From Tubiluchus corallicola (Eukaryota > Priapulida > Priapulimorpha > Priapulimorphida > Tubiluchidae): 30,000 nt of DNA. The notes under the pieces were generated by a model. It made no database searches. It saw only the letters and a list, made by a program, of their open reading frames with translations, and was not told the origin of the DNA. The position numbers and the translations under genes are program-made. This document shows, one piece after another, positions 1 to 9,166 of this stretch; position 1 is the first letter of the stretch; every line of letters begins with the position of its first letter. Location of the stretch: assembly GCA_030141605.1 (NCBI GenBank), contig JAQGDQ010001101.1, positions 1-30,000 on the forward strand, read 5' to 3'.

Positions 1-812
1 TTGTCATTGTCATCACTATTCGCTTTATTCTGTTTGTCATTGCCATCGCTATTCACTTTATTCTGTTTGTCATTGTCATTGTCATCGCTATTCACTTTAT
101 TCTGTTTTTGATTGTCATCGTCATTGTCATCACTATTCACTTTATTCTGTTTGTCATTGTCATCGCTATTCACTTTATTCTGTTTTTGATTGTCATTGTC
201 ATTGTCATCACTATTCGCTTTATTCTGTTTGTCATTGCCATCGCTATTCACTTTATTCTGTTTGTCATTGTCATTGTCATCGCTATTCACTTTATTCTGT
301 TTTTGATTGTCATCGTCATTGTCATCACTATTCACTTTATTCTGTTTGTCATTGTCATCGCTATTCACTTTATTCTGTTTTTGATTGTCATTGTCATTGT
401 CATCACTATTCGCTTTATTCTGTTTGTCATTGCCATCGCTATTCACTTTATTCTGTTTGTCATTGTCATTGTCATCGCTATTCACTTTATTCTGTTTTTG
501 ATTGTCATCGTCATTGTCATCACTATTCACTTTATTCTGTTTGTCATTGTCATCGCTATTCACTTTATTCTGTTTTTGATTGTCATTGTCATTGTCATCA
601 CTATTCGCTTTATTCTGTTTGTCATTGCCATCGCTATTCACTTTATTCTGTTTGTCATTGTCATTGTCATCGCTATTCACTTTATTCTGTTTTTGATTGT
701 CATCGTCATTGTCATCACTATTCACTTTATTCTGTTTGTCATTGTCATCGCTATTCACTTTATTCTGTTTTTGATTGTCATTGTCATTGTCATCACTATT
801 TGCTTTATTCAA
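1..812. repeat. 195-bp higher-order minisatellite
   Basis: About four near-identical copies of a 195-bp unit. Each unit holds five subrepeats of 45, 33, 45, 33 and 39 bp, all variants of a TCATTGTCATCGCTATTCAC-type core followed by TTTATTCTGTTT. For example, the GTTTTTGATTGTCATCG junction recurs at 104 and 299. All lengths are multiples of three, so both strands stay open. The plus strand reads as a very hydrophobic Val/Ile/Phe repeat (108-890). The minus strand reads as a hydrophilic Asp/Asn/Lys/Gln repeat (core NKVNSDDND) with no in-frame ATG. The array starts before the window. The last unit decays near 800-812. Most likely non-coding; a repeat-rich exon on the minus strand cannot be excluded. 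Confidence 0.9.
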
Positions 813-986
813 ATTGTTCAATTTTTGTCATTGTCGTCGCTATTTCGTCGAGCAAGTATACGTACAGGCCAATATTATTATATTAATTAACAATAAGCAG
901 GCCATTATTTTCGTTTATTTGCTGGCTGTAATTCGGTAACAACAAAAAAGTCCCAAAGGTACAAACTTTAGTTTTCATAACGAATA
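813..986. other. unassigned spacer
   Basis: AT-rich sequence between two tandem arrays. I see no gene, motif or repeat here. Confidence 0.5.
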
Positions 987-1070
987 ATGGTGATGGTGAT
1001 GAGGATGATGATGATGACGATGATGATGATGACGACGACGACGATTATGATGATGATGACGATGTTGATA

Positions 1071-1161
<91 letters not shown>

Positions 1162-1180
1162 CGATGATGACGATGATGAC

Positions 1181-1221
<41 letters not shown>

Positions 1222-1230
1222 CGATTATGA
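987..1230. repeat. ATG/GAT trinucleotide microsatellite
   Basis: About 80 trinucleotides of GAT with scattered GAC and GGT variants. The longest pure stretch is about 1072-1160. Open frames on both strands across it (poly-Met, poly-His, poly-Ile) are artefacts of the repeat. Confidence 0.95.
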
Positions 1231-1875
1231 CGATAACAACAGCGCCTGTGCATAACATTGATGAACCTTGGGAATGCAATAAAATAATTTTAGTGTTAGA
1301 TAAAACTACTTTGAGTAATGTTAGCCTTTTACTGTGAAGTACTAAATACAAAGGTTTCCTAAGAATTGCTTTCACCTGCCAAGAAGTACTTGTACAGCAA
1401 AGTCCACTTAGATAAGGCTGTTTTATAGTGGGTTGAAACTCAACTCTTTGTGGACGTGCCTGTTTTGATACTTGTGTTGTATAATAATTACACGAATTTA
1501 GATCTATACATGCTTAGTGTTGTTTACGGCCTGCGCACAATTGTTTTATAATTGCATAATTTGTGTCATGAACTACAGATTTTCATCCTCCATTGCTCGA
1601 GTTGATCCGCTGCAGGCGTGTTTTAGTTTTAAAATTATAAGCTGCTGCCATCTACCGCTCGTAGAAGCAAATACCTTTCGCTTATTGTATTCCGGACTCG
1701 CACTGCTGTTAAAAACAGGTTCTTCAACGCATTTATTTTAAGAAATTTTGCATTTTTATGTAAAGTTGTAAACACGAACGCTGGCAAATGGTAATTTTTG
1801 ATCGTTTTTTTCAACTGTTAGCTGCGATACTGAATGGCTAGGCATAGTTGGTAATCCATTTACCCGAAATACTCA
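1231..1875. other. no gene seen
   Basis: Unique-looking AT-rich sequence. The 74-codon frame at 1517-1741 shows no recognisable domain and has no supporting splice or promoter context. Confidence 0.5.
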
Positions 1876-1879
1876 TTCT

Positions 1880-2200
1880 GTTTTCTCTCACCCTCCTGCT
1901 GTAGGTGGAGGGCGAGAGTTGAATCGGTTTGTGTGATAAATGATGTAAGATGTAAATTTTTTACCATAATTACACAATTTTATCGTACTAATCAAGTTTT
2001 AATCTTTTTATCGGCACTTTTATGCGCCTACTTGTGTGTTTATATTGTACTAACCATATACTATGTATTTTCTACTTTTAGCAGTAATTTTACTTTCTGT
2101 ACATTGTCGATATGTTTTACGATGTTTTTAATGGACATATAAGTCTCTTGACTTCAGTTCAAAGATGTATTATAAATGAAAAAATAAAATAAAATAAAAA
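1880..2200 (+). mobile_element. possible non-LTR retroelement 3' end with A-rich tail
   Basis: The segment ends in an AAATAAAATAAAATAAAA-type tail at about 2178-2202, a common 3' terminus of LINE-like elements. Before it lies T-rich sequence resembling a 3' UTR. A 12-bp hairpin with one mismatch is seen at 1885-1896 and 1907-1918 (arms CTCTCACCCTCC and GGAGGGCGAGAG). No reverse transcriptase coding is visible, so the call rests on the tail alone. A simple A-rich stretch is the alternative. Confidence 0.35.
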
Positions 2201-2710
2201 ATTTCGTCCTTGAAATTTCTTTACAAATGCACTTTAAATGTCGCAGTTTATTTACGTTTTGCGACAACAGATAGCGCTGAAAGATCATAAGCTGAGCTGG
2301 GTAAGCGAAATTATTGCTCTCGAAAGTAGCAGTTATCATGAAATTCAATCATAACGAGTGGGAATAATGAATTTTACGATGTGATTTGATTAAACTTTGT
2401 TTTATGAACCATGAACAATGAACTGGCGAAGGGTCATCAGTTTATAAGCCGGACCTTTGGAAGTGACGCATCACCAATTGGCAATTGGACAACCAGCCTT
2501 ATGAAATCCAAGCGTTTCTAAGTCGATACGTGTGCGTGTTGCTATCGATAATGGTCACTGCTTAGCTTAGATCACTAGCTTAGATCAGCAATGCAATTAT
2601 TTCACGAATTATTTTTGCTGATCTAATAAAGTATCAATTTATAGTTGTTGGGCCTAGTTTTTCTTAGAATAAATCTTTAAATTGAAAGGATTGTTTTACA
2701 TGTATTTTTG
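2201..2710. other. no gene seen; one short inverted repeat
   Basis: No coding signal. A perfect 11-bp inverted repeat (TTAGATCAGCA at 2580-2590 and its complement at 2616-2626) encloses about 25 nt. Confidence 0.5.
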
Positions 2711-2793
2711 CAGTCAGTCAGTCAGTCAGTCAGTCAGTCAGTCAGTCAGTCAGTCAGTCAGTCAGTCAGTCAGTCAGTCAGTCAGTCAGTCAG
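2711..2793. repeat. (CAGT)n tetranucleotide microsatellite
   Basis: About 20 uninterrupted CAGT units. A short degenerate continuation (CAATCACTCAGTCAGT) follows. The Ser-Val-Ser-Gln frame across it is a repeat artefact. Confidence 0.97.
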
Positions 2794-3549
2794 CCAATCA
2801 CTCAGTCAGTGTTGATATTGCAATAATTTTACTGGCATTACAACAAAATCACCGTAACAAATACGCAAAAGACCTAAAATTCAGACAATTACAAAATGAT
2901 AAGTCTACATCTTTGTTTATTAGCTCAGTCGTAGGTAAATAACCTGTAAACATCTCCAGACCGCATCTTTTCCATGTACCAAGTCCAAATTGTCTCTTCT
3001 TAAGCCAGCCAATGAGTATCGAAGTTCCGACTTACAGTGTGTCCATGACGTCAAAAACTTAACAAGCTCGAGTTAACGGTGGGACTCATTTTAACTAAAT
3101 ACTTATATTTTCACATAATTTTCGTTCAGTGTGTGGTTATCTAACACTTTTGATATTACTGCAGCAATATTTACAGCTATTTTAATTACCAACAATTGTT
3201 TTTCACTAAAGAAATTAGAATTTGCCATGAAAATCCAACTGGCTGGCTCATTTGAGAAAAAAACACAAATGGTGGTTTAAAACTGAGGTTATTCAACCTG
3301 CCCAAGTCAGTTTCCGTTTTTGATGCTGAAATGCGAAGCCTTTGCTACGTATTTTTGCAGCGGTAACGTTATCAAAGAAAATTTCTATTTGCACTTCATT
3401 GTGCCTCCGTAGCTAGTTAATTAACGTTTCTAGTTAACAAATGCAAATTAAAATGAAAAATTTCTCCCGCCCCCCAGAAAAATAAAGCAATTAAACAAAT
3501 ATATATAAATGGCGATACAGTATATTGAAAAAAATGACTCAGTGATGCA
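2794..3549. other. no gene seen
   Basis: AT-rich sequence without a supported gene. It holds a palindromic TGACGTCA (CRE-like) at 3046-3053, which alone is weak evidence of regulation. Confidence 0.5.
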
Positions 3550-4060
3550 CTTTCTACGTACCTTAGTTAAACAAGCCCAACGTACACTCAAGGTCAAGGT
3601 ACATTCAAGGTACCTTAGGTACGTACCTTTCTACGTACCTTAGTTGAACAAGTCCAACGTACCCTCTAGGTCAAGGTACATTCAAGGTACCTTAGGTACG
3701 TACCTTTCTACGTACCTTAGTTGAACAAGTCCAACGTACACTCAAGGTCAAGGTACATTCATGTTACCTTAGGTACGTACCTTTCTACGTGCCTTAGTTA
3801 AACAAGTCCAACGTACACTCAAGGTCAAGGTACATTCAAAGTACCTTAGGTACGTACCTTTCTACGTACCTTAGTTAAACAAGCCCAACGTACACTCAAG
3901 GTCAAGGTACATTCAAAGTACCTTAGGTACGTACCTTTCTACGTACCTTAGTTAAACAAGTCCAACGTACACTCAATGTCAAGGTACACTCAAGGTCAAG
4001 GTACATTCAAAGTACCTTAGTTACGTACCTTAGTGAAACAAGTCCAACATACACTCAAGG
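3550..4060. repeat. 77-bp tandem satellite, GTAC-rich
   Basis: Units start with CTTTCTACG at 3550, 3627, 3704, 3781, 3858 and 3935, exactly 77 bp apart. A rearranged last unit runs to about 4060. Each unit contains AAGGTACCTTAGGTACGTACC-type nested palindromes and, in most units, TCAAGGTCA. That 9-mer matches the monomeric site of NR5A/FTZ-F1 and ERR nuclear receptors. Divergence is a few bases per unit, suggesting recent amplification or homogenisation. Confidence 0.95.
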
Positions 4061-4234
4061 CCATAAGAAGCGAGTGGGAAAATTGGATTTATGTACTGAT
4101 TTACATCTAGGATGTCCAGAGAAATCCTATGAGTTAGCAAGTTATAGGCCTGCCATACGGCGCCAAAGTTTTTATTTTCACGTTATACATGTTGAACGTA
4201 TTATTTTAATTTTTTCGGTGAATCACCAGCACTG

Positions 4235-4478
4235 GAGAGAGAAAGACAGAGAGAGAAAGAGAGAAAGAAAGAGAGAGAGAGGAAGAAAGAGAGATCAGAG
4301 AGAAAGAGAGAGGGGGAAAAAGAGATGAGAGAGAAAGAGAGAGGGAGAGAAAGAAAGAGAGAGGGAGAAAGAAAGAGAGAGGGAGGAAGAGAGAGAGATG
4401 AGAGAGAGATGAGAGAGAAAGGGAGAGAAAGAGAGAGGGAGAGAAAGAAAGAGAGAGGGAGGAAGAAAGAGAGATCAG

Positions 4479-4570
<92 letters not shown>
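4235..4570. repeat. GA-rich low-complexity tract with pure (GA)n
   Basis: Purine-only GAGAAA/GGGAGA mixture to about 4485, then pure (AG)n to 4569. The Arg/Glu and Ser/Leu frames across it are artefacts. Confidence 0.95.
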
Positions 4571-4573
<3 letters not shown>

Positions 4574-4729
4574 CCCTTCTTAGCAACTTAGTCGAAATTA
4601 AAATCGCTGTAGTGAAACCCATTAAATAATGAGGCATGTGGGGTTATAAAACTCTATTAATTAATAATAGAGGGAAGACGCCCGTGGACTCGCAAAGATC
4701 TAGCTGGAACGCGTCGTCGCCGTCGCAAC

Positions 4730-4741
4730 TGCGCATGCGCA
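4730..4741. promoter_or_regulatory. NRF-1-type palindrome TGCGCATGCGCA
   Basis: Perfect match to the palindromic NRF-1 core. It sits in a locally CpG-rich patch (about 4708-4741) in otherwise AT-rich DNA, 42 bp before an ATG with a downstream donor-like site. This fits a small housekeeping-type promoter. A 12-mer match can also occur by chance. Confidence 0.3.
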
Positions 4742-4782
4742 ACCAGCAGATGAACTCTTTGAAAATCACATCACACGAGCAA

Positions 4783-4858
4783 ATGGCGAGTAATTTTGTT
4801 CTGATGATCTTTGTTTGGCCAATCAATTTTGAGCAAACGAAGCAGCAACAAGACACAG
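4783..4858 (+). CDS. candidate first coding exon, unrecognised
   Basis: ATG at 4783 (context AGCAAATGG) opens 25 codons (MASNFVLMIFVWPINF...) and reaches ACAG/GTCAGT at 4858/4859, a good 5' splice donor. The reading frame is also open upstream to 4636 and downstream to 4944. A CpG-rich patch with an NRF-1-like palindrome lies just upstream. I recognise no protein family, and no matching acceptor exon was identified. A chance ORF is quite possible. Confidence 0.18.
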
Positions 4859-5360
4859 GTCAGTATGTCCACTATTTGGCAGCCTCCCTAGTTATACAAG
4901 ACGCTAAAACATATTATTACGAGCTCAATGGTTTATTCTTATAGTACAATTATACAATTACTGTATAAACGCATAACAACAACATAAAATCAAACTTCTT
5001 AGTAACATAATTAGATATGACAGCAACAATAATTGCTTATTATATTTTCGCTACAATATTATTTACATTAAAGTTGAAAACTTTGATTTTAAATCCTGAA
5101 AGGTTCTCAGCATCAGCGGAACTCAAATGAAGCAGATTAATTTCCAACATATCACCGCTATGTATTGAACAAAGCCTGAGTTTTATTTTTAAAAATATGT
5201 ATTTTAAAAAACTTATAATTTTATAATTTTGAAAGTGGAAAAAATCGTTGCATGCCTAAGATGAAATCTGAGAATTGATTCACATAAGTTTCGGATTTTA
5301 CGCGTTTAAGTATTATGATTACTGCAACCCTTTAGAAAGAAGAGTTTGTTGTATTTCTTT
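4859..5360. other. no gene seen
   Basis: AT-rich sequence without coding or repeat structure that I can support. Confidence 0.5.
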
Positions 5361-6052
5361 AAGGTTGAAGGTAATGCATATTGCTTAATTTAAACTTCGA
5401 CAATTACTATCACCTGTGCGGCTATACTGTCCGAATTTTTTTAAGGTTGAAGGTAATGCATATTGCTTAATTTAAGCTGTGACAATTACTAGCGCCTGTG
5501 CGGCTATACTCTCCGAATTTTTTTAAGGTTGAAGGTAATGCATATTGCTTAATTTAAGCTGTCACAATTACTATCACCTGTGCGGCTATACTCTCCGAAT
5601 TTTTTTAAGGTTGAAGGTAATGCATATTGCTTAATTTAAGCTGTGACAATTACTATCACCTGTGCGGCTATACTCTCCGATTTTTTTAAGGTTGAAGGTA
5701 ATGCATATTGCCTAATTTACGATCTGACAATTACTATCACCTGTGCGGCTATACTTTCCGATTTTTTGAAGGTTGAAGGTAATGCATATTGCTTAATTTA
5801 AGTTGTGACAATTACTATCGCCTGTGCGGCTATACTCTCCGAATTTTTTTAAGGTTGAAGGTAATGCATATTGCTTCATTTAAGATCTGACAATTACTAT
5901 CACCTGTGCGGCTATACTATCCGAATTTGTTTAAAGTTGAAGGTAATGCATATTGCTTAATTTAAGATCTGACAATTACTATCACCTGTGCGGCTATACT
6001 CTCCGAATTTTTTACGGTTGAAGGTAATGCATATTGCTTAATTTAAGATCTG
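5361..6052. repeat. 82-bp tandem satellite
   Basis: Units beginning AAGGTTGAAGGTAATGCATA start at 5361, 5443, 5525, 5607, 5688, 5769, 5851, 5933 and 6014 (periods 81-82 bp). That gives about 8.5 copies. Length variation lies in the T-run before each unit. The unit includes ATGCAT and the conserved phrase CCTGTGCGGCTATACT. No relation to other repeats in the window was seen. Confidence 0.95.
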
Positions 6053-6365
6053 AAATATGAATAGGCCTAATTTCCGAACAGTTTGTCGTCTAGCTAGGTA
6101 TAAAGTACCTTATTTACATTTTAATAATGGGGTAACAACAATATTGTAACTTTTTATTTTAAGTGCTGAACTTTAGCTGTACAAAGTGAATATAGTGTAC
6201 GGCAATACAAGTTTCGTTTAAAACTAGGACTCCATGTGCGCGTAATGCGTAATGCGTGATCCGTAATACACGATGCGTACTGACTTTTCTAAACGCTCTG
6301 CGTGTTAGCAAAGCCCATGCCGCTCTTTACGAAAAATTTTGGTCGCTATTCGTGAAAACTGCAAA

Positions 6366-6376
6366 CAATAATTTTT
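6366..6376. other. 11-bp target site duplication, left copy
   Basis: CAATAATTTTT, repeated exactly at 7229-7239. It brackets the retroelement insertion and marks its limits. Confidence 0.85.
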
Positions 6377-7228
6377 AGTTTAAACATCGCCTTCGGGGCT
6401 CCACTCCTGATTTGGAAGGATTACTCCTCTACACATGGCCGTTGGGTCACTTGACCTCCTCCTCTAACCGTTTTCTGCTTGTGCAGCTCCTCCGCCTAGT
6501 GTCGAGATACAGCGTGGGCATCCCGCAAGCCTACAGCACCTGGTATTCCTAGGCGGTCACCCATCCAGGTACTAACCAGGCTCCCTTGCAACTACACTGA
6601 AATTATATTGTGCATTGGACAGACCATATGGCACTGCTACTGTGATTCTATCAAGCTGGACTAAAGGAATGAAGAATGAAGGATGAATCTTTGCACAAAT
6701 CATTATGCCAATTGTTGTAACAAGAGTGTGATTTAGTTTCTTATTTTACTGCTCAATTATGATTGTTAGCTTAAACATAATTTATTTAGGATTGGATCAG
6801 ACAGTTTGAACAACATGATTTAGGATCCTCACCATAACAGACTTTATACTCTATTTACAAGAACATTTACAGTAAGAATAGACTGAAACTACACAAGCTG
6901 ACAAGTTTTACTACAAGATTATATTAGACATTAGTAACATTTACAGTAAGAATAGACTATAACTGCACAAGCTGACAAGTTTTACTACAAGATTACATTA
7001 GACATTAGTAGAAAATGACGGTTAGAAAATATTAATGTACGAATATTTAAGACTGATGCATTTCATATCAGATAGAAACTACTGGAAGCGTTTAGTACAT
7101 AATATAAAGTCATGTATACATTGCAATATTTTACAGTTAGCAACATAGTTAAATTCATCTTTTCCGAATAATAAAAACTTCACCAGATCATTATTTCCTA
7201 AGGCCATATTAAGGTTTTCGGGCAGAAG
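6377..7228 (-). mobile_element. composite LINE/5S retroelement, copy 1
   Basis: Read on the minus strand. 7228 down to about 7093 is a 5'-truncated LINE C-terminal coding end, homologous to 17077-17220. Next comes a 3' UTR with two 74-bp repeat units (about 7080-6855), a spacer, a 5S rRNA-like module (6635-6528) and the first 140 bp of a GC-richer body (6527-6388). It ends at AGTTTAAACA. Perfect 11-bp duplications at 6366-6376 and 7229-7239 show that the whole block inserted in one event by target-primed reverse transcription. The host sequence is the inverted-repeat element at 6228-8243. Confidence 0.85.
6528..6635 (-). pseudogene. 5S rRNA-like module within retroelement
   Basis: On the minus strand, the 3' half of animal 5S rRNA is clear: CCTGGTTAGTACCTGGATGG, GTGACCGCCTAGGAATACC and GGTGCTGTAGGCTT (box C region and 3' end). 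The upstream half (from about GCCATATGG) has the expected length but is strongly diverged. It is therefore not a functional 5S gene. It resembles the 5S-derived heads of SINE3-type elements, but here it lies downstream of a LINE 3' UTR. Confidence 0.85.
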
Positions 7229-7239
7229 CAATAATTTTT
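7229..7239. other. 11-bp target site duplication, right copy
   Basis: CAATAATTTTT, identical to 6366-6376. Confidence 0.85.
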
Positions 7240-7674
7240 GGAAACCATGTCTCTGTTATAATTTAAGCGTGATAACTACAGCTGCTGGATTAGCTTATTA
7301 TTGGACTATTAGACGAAGGTTTTGGGTGCACAAGATTTTGCAGGGGAGAGAATAATGCGACACGTATCGTTCATTAGCGATACTGCAGTTACATGCTTCT
7401 TCCATCTCTTAAAAACTCAAACAGAAAAAAATATTATTGTTTACAGGTCCTAAAGTGACCAAAACTCACCTAACTAGAATTTTCAGAAAGCTAAACAGCG
7501 AAAATGGTCACCGGAAACTTGAAAACTGGCTATAATCACCTAAGCAACGGCGGTTTCCGGTACGCGTGTTGCTGCGTGATGCGTATTACATTCTGACGAC
7601 AGCAACCACGTTCGAATGAATACGGATCATGCATAGTGCATTACGGATAACGCATTACGTACACACGGACACAC

Positions 7675-8243
7675 TTCTACATGTTTAACTGCAACTTGTT
7701 GTATGCGCATTACGAATCACGCATCACGTATTACGCATTACGTACGCATGCAGTTTAACTGCAAATTGTTGTATGCGCATTACGAATCTCGCATCGCGTA
7801 TCACGCATTACGTACGCAAGCAGTTTAACTGCAAACTGTTGTATGCGCATTGCGAATCACGCATCACGTATCACGCATTACGTACGCATGCAGTTTAACT
7901 GCAAATTGTTGTATGCGCATTACGAATCACGCATCGCGTATCACACATCGCGTATCACGCATTACGTACGCATGCAGTTTAACTGCAAATTGTTGTATGC
8001 GCATTACGAGTCACACATCACGCATTACGTACGCATGCAGTTTAACTGCAAATTGTTGTATGCGCATTACGAATCACGCATCGCGTATCACGCATTCCGT
8101 ACGCATGCAGTTTAACTGCAAATTATTGTATGCGCATTGCGAATCACGCATCGCGTATCACGCATTCCGTACGCATGCAGTTTAACTGCAAATTGATGTA
8201 CGCGCATTACGAATCACGCATCACGCATTACGTACGCATGCAG
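7675..8243. repeat. 70-bp satellite derived from a transposon terminal repeat
   Basis: TTTAACTGCAA recurs at 7683, 7754, 7824, 7894, 7978, 8041, 8111 and 8181. Periods are 71, 70, 70, 84, 63, 70 and 70. The 84 and 63 spacings are 70 plus 14 and 70 minus 7, from gain or loss of a short CGCATCGCGTATCAC-type subrepeat. Units hold the near-palindrome GCAGTTTAACTGC and the TIR words CGCATTACG and CGCATGCAG shared with 29283-29581. Several open frames across it are artefacts. Confidence 0.93.
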
Positions 8244-9100
8244 CACACAAGTATTTTAGTACCATATGTACCATAAATACTTTTAGTACCATATCTAAGA
8301 AATGGTTTTTTCAAGATGAATGTTCGTTACTTCAAATGCTGTAGTGACAATTGTGTAGCAAAAATGTACGCATGACACTTGCCAACATGGAAATAAATCA
8401 TCATAGACACCTAGCAAGTGTCATTCTCTGATAACCAGGACACATTCTAACCCCTAATAGACCGTTATCATCACATTATGCAAAAACTGTTTTTTAAAAT
8501 TACGTTACGCCAAAGCTGTGATAAATGTGCAATGAGCATGAAGAAATTTCTTAGCTTCAAGCGTTTCTCAATAACTCATAAAACTATTAAGGTATAAAAC
8601 AATGAAGGTATAAAACAATGAAGGTATAGTTTTTGATATTCAGTCGCAAGTTGTGTAACATTGACAAAACCAGCACCGAAAATATAAATTTTTGTGTTTT
8701 CAATTTAGGCTCCGGGTTTTTTTTGCGCCAGCCAACACTGCAGGTCTTAATCCTTTCGTAATACGAGCAGAAACGTAATTAACTAATCAGATTTGTAGAC
8801 AAAGTTTTTCAATACTCCTTGTGGATCTTTGTCCATGATCTTTGTCCAGTGACCAACCTTAAACAACTAGAAATGACTCTACCGAGAATGAATCCAAAAT
8901 ACCATAATGACAAAAACATTCACTGCCAGCATTAAAAACAAAACTGCAAAGATATCAGGCACAAGAAGAAAAAGAATGCATTCTCTGGAAGAAAAACTCA
9001 CAACAGCAGTAGAGACGATATAAAAATTCTAATCATAATATAACAACTTCCCCTGCACGTGTCTTCATCAAATGTAAAAACCCCGATGTATAATGTAGAA
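8244..9100. other. no gene seen
   Basis: AT-rich sequence with a short duplication (GGTATAAAACAATGAA, about 8591-8625). No coding feature supported. Confidence 0.5.
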
Positions 9101-9166
9101 TATAAAAGCTGATTATGACACACAACATTCATCATTCACTGTTGTATGTCATAATCAAGTTTTATA
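9101..9166. other. 26-bp-arm hairpin (miRNA-precursor-like or foldback)
   Basis: The left arm 9101-9126 and the complement of the right arm 9141-9166 agree at 23 of 26 positions. The core TGATTATGACAYACAAC has one mismatch. The loop is 14 nt (ATTCATCATTCACT). Total length and arm pairing are within the range of animal pre-miRNAs. A small foldback transposon fragment is the alternative. No seed family recognised. Confidence 0.6.

Larger units (their letters stand above)
6228..8243. mobile_element. terminal-inverted-repeat element, interrupted by a retroelement
   Basis: The left end (CTCCATGTGCGCGTAATGCG at about 6231) and internal pieces match the compact element at 29283-29581. TTTTGGTCGCTATTCGT near 6338 matches the complement of about 29445-29465. 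ATCACCTAAGCAACGGCGG near 7535 matches the complement of about 29380-29400. The element is split by a retroelement at 6377-7228. The right end has the TIR complement (CGCATTACGTACGCATGCAG) but is expanded into a 70-bp array. No transposase and no clear target duplication are visible. Outer boundaries are approximate. Confidence 0.7.

Noticed and set aside
108-890. 260-codon ORF of Val/Ile/Phe repeats
   Set aside because: Direct translation of a 195-bp minisatellite; extreme composition and no start or promoter context.
975-1375. Poly-His, poly-Ile and poly-Met frames
   Set aside because: Translations of a GAT/ATG microsatellite.
4206-4637. 143-codon Ser/Leu and 88-codon Arg/Glu frames
   Set aside because: Translations of a GA-rich tract.
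7675-8243. CRISPR-like array of regular repeats
   Set aside because: Units are contiguous without unique spacers; a eukaryotic satellite within a transposon end.
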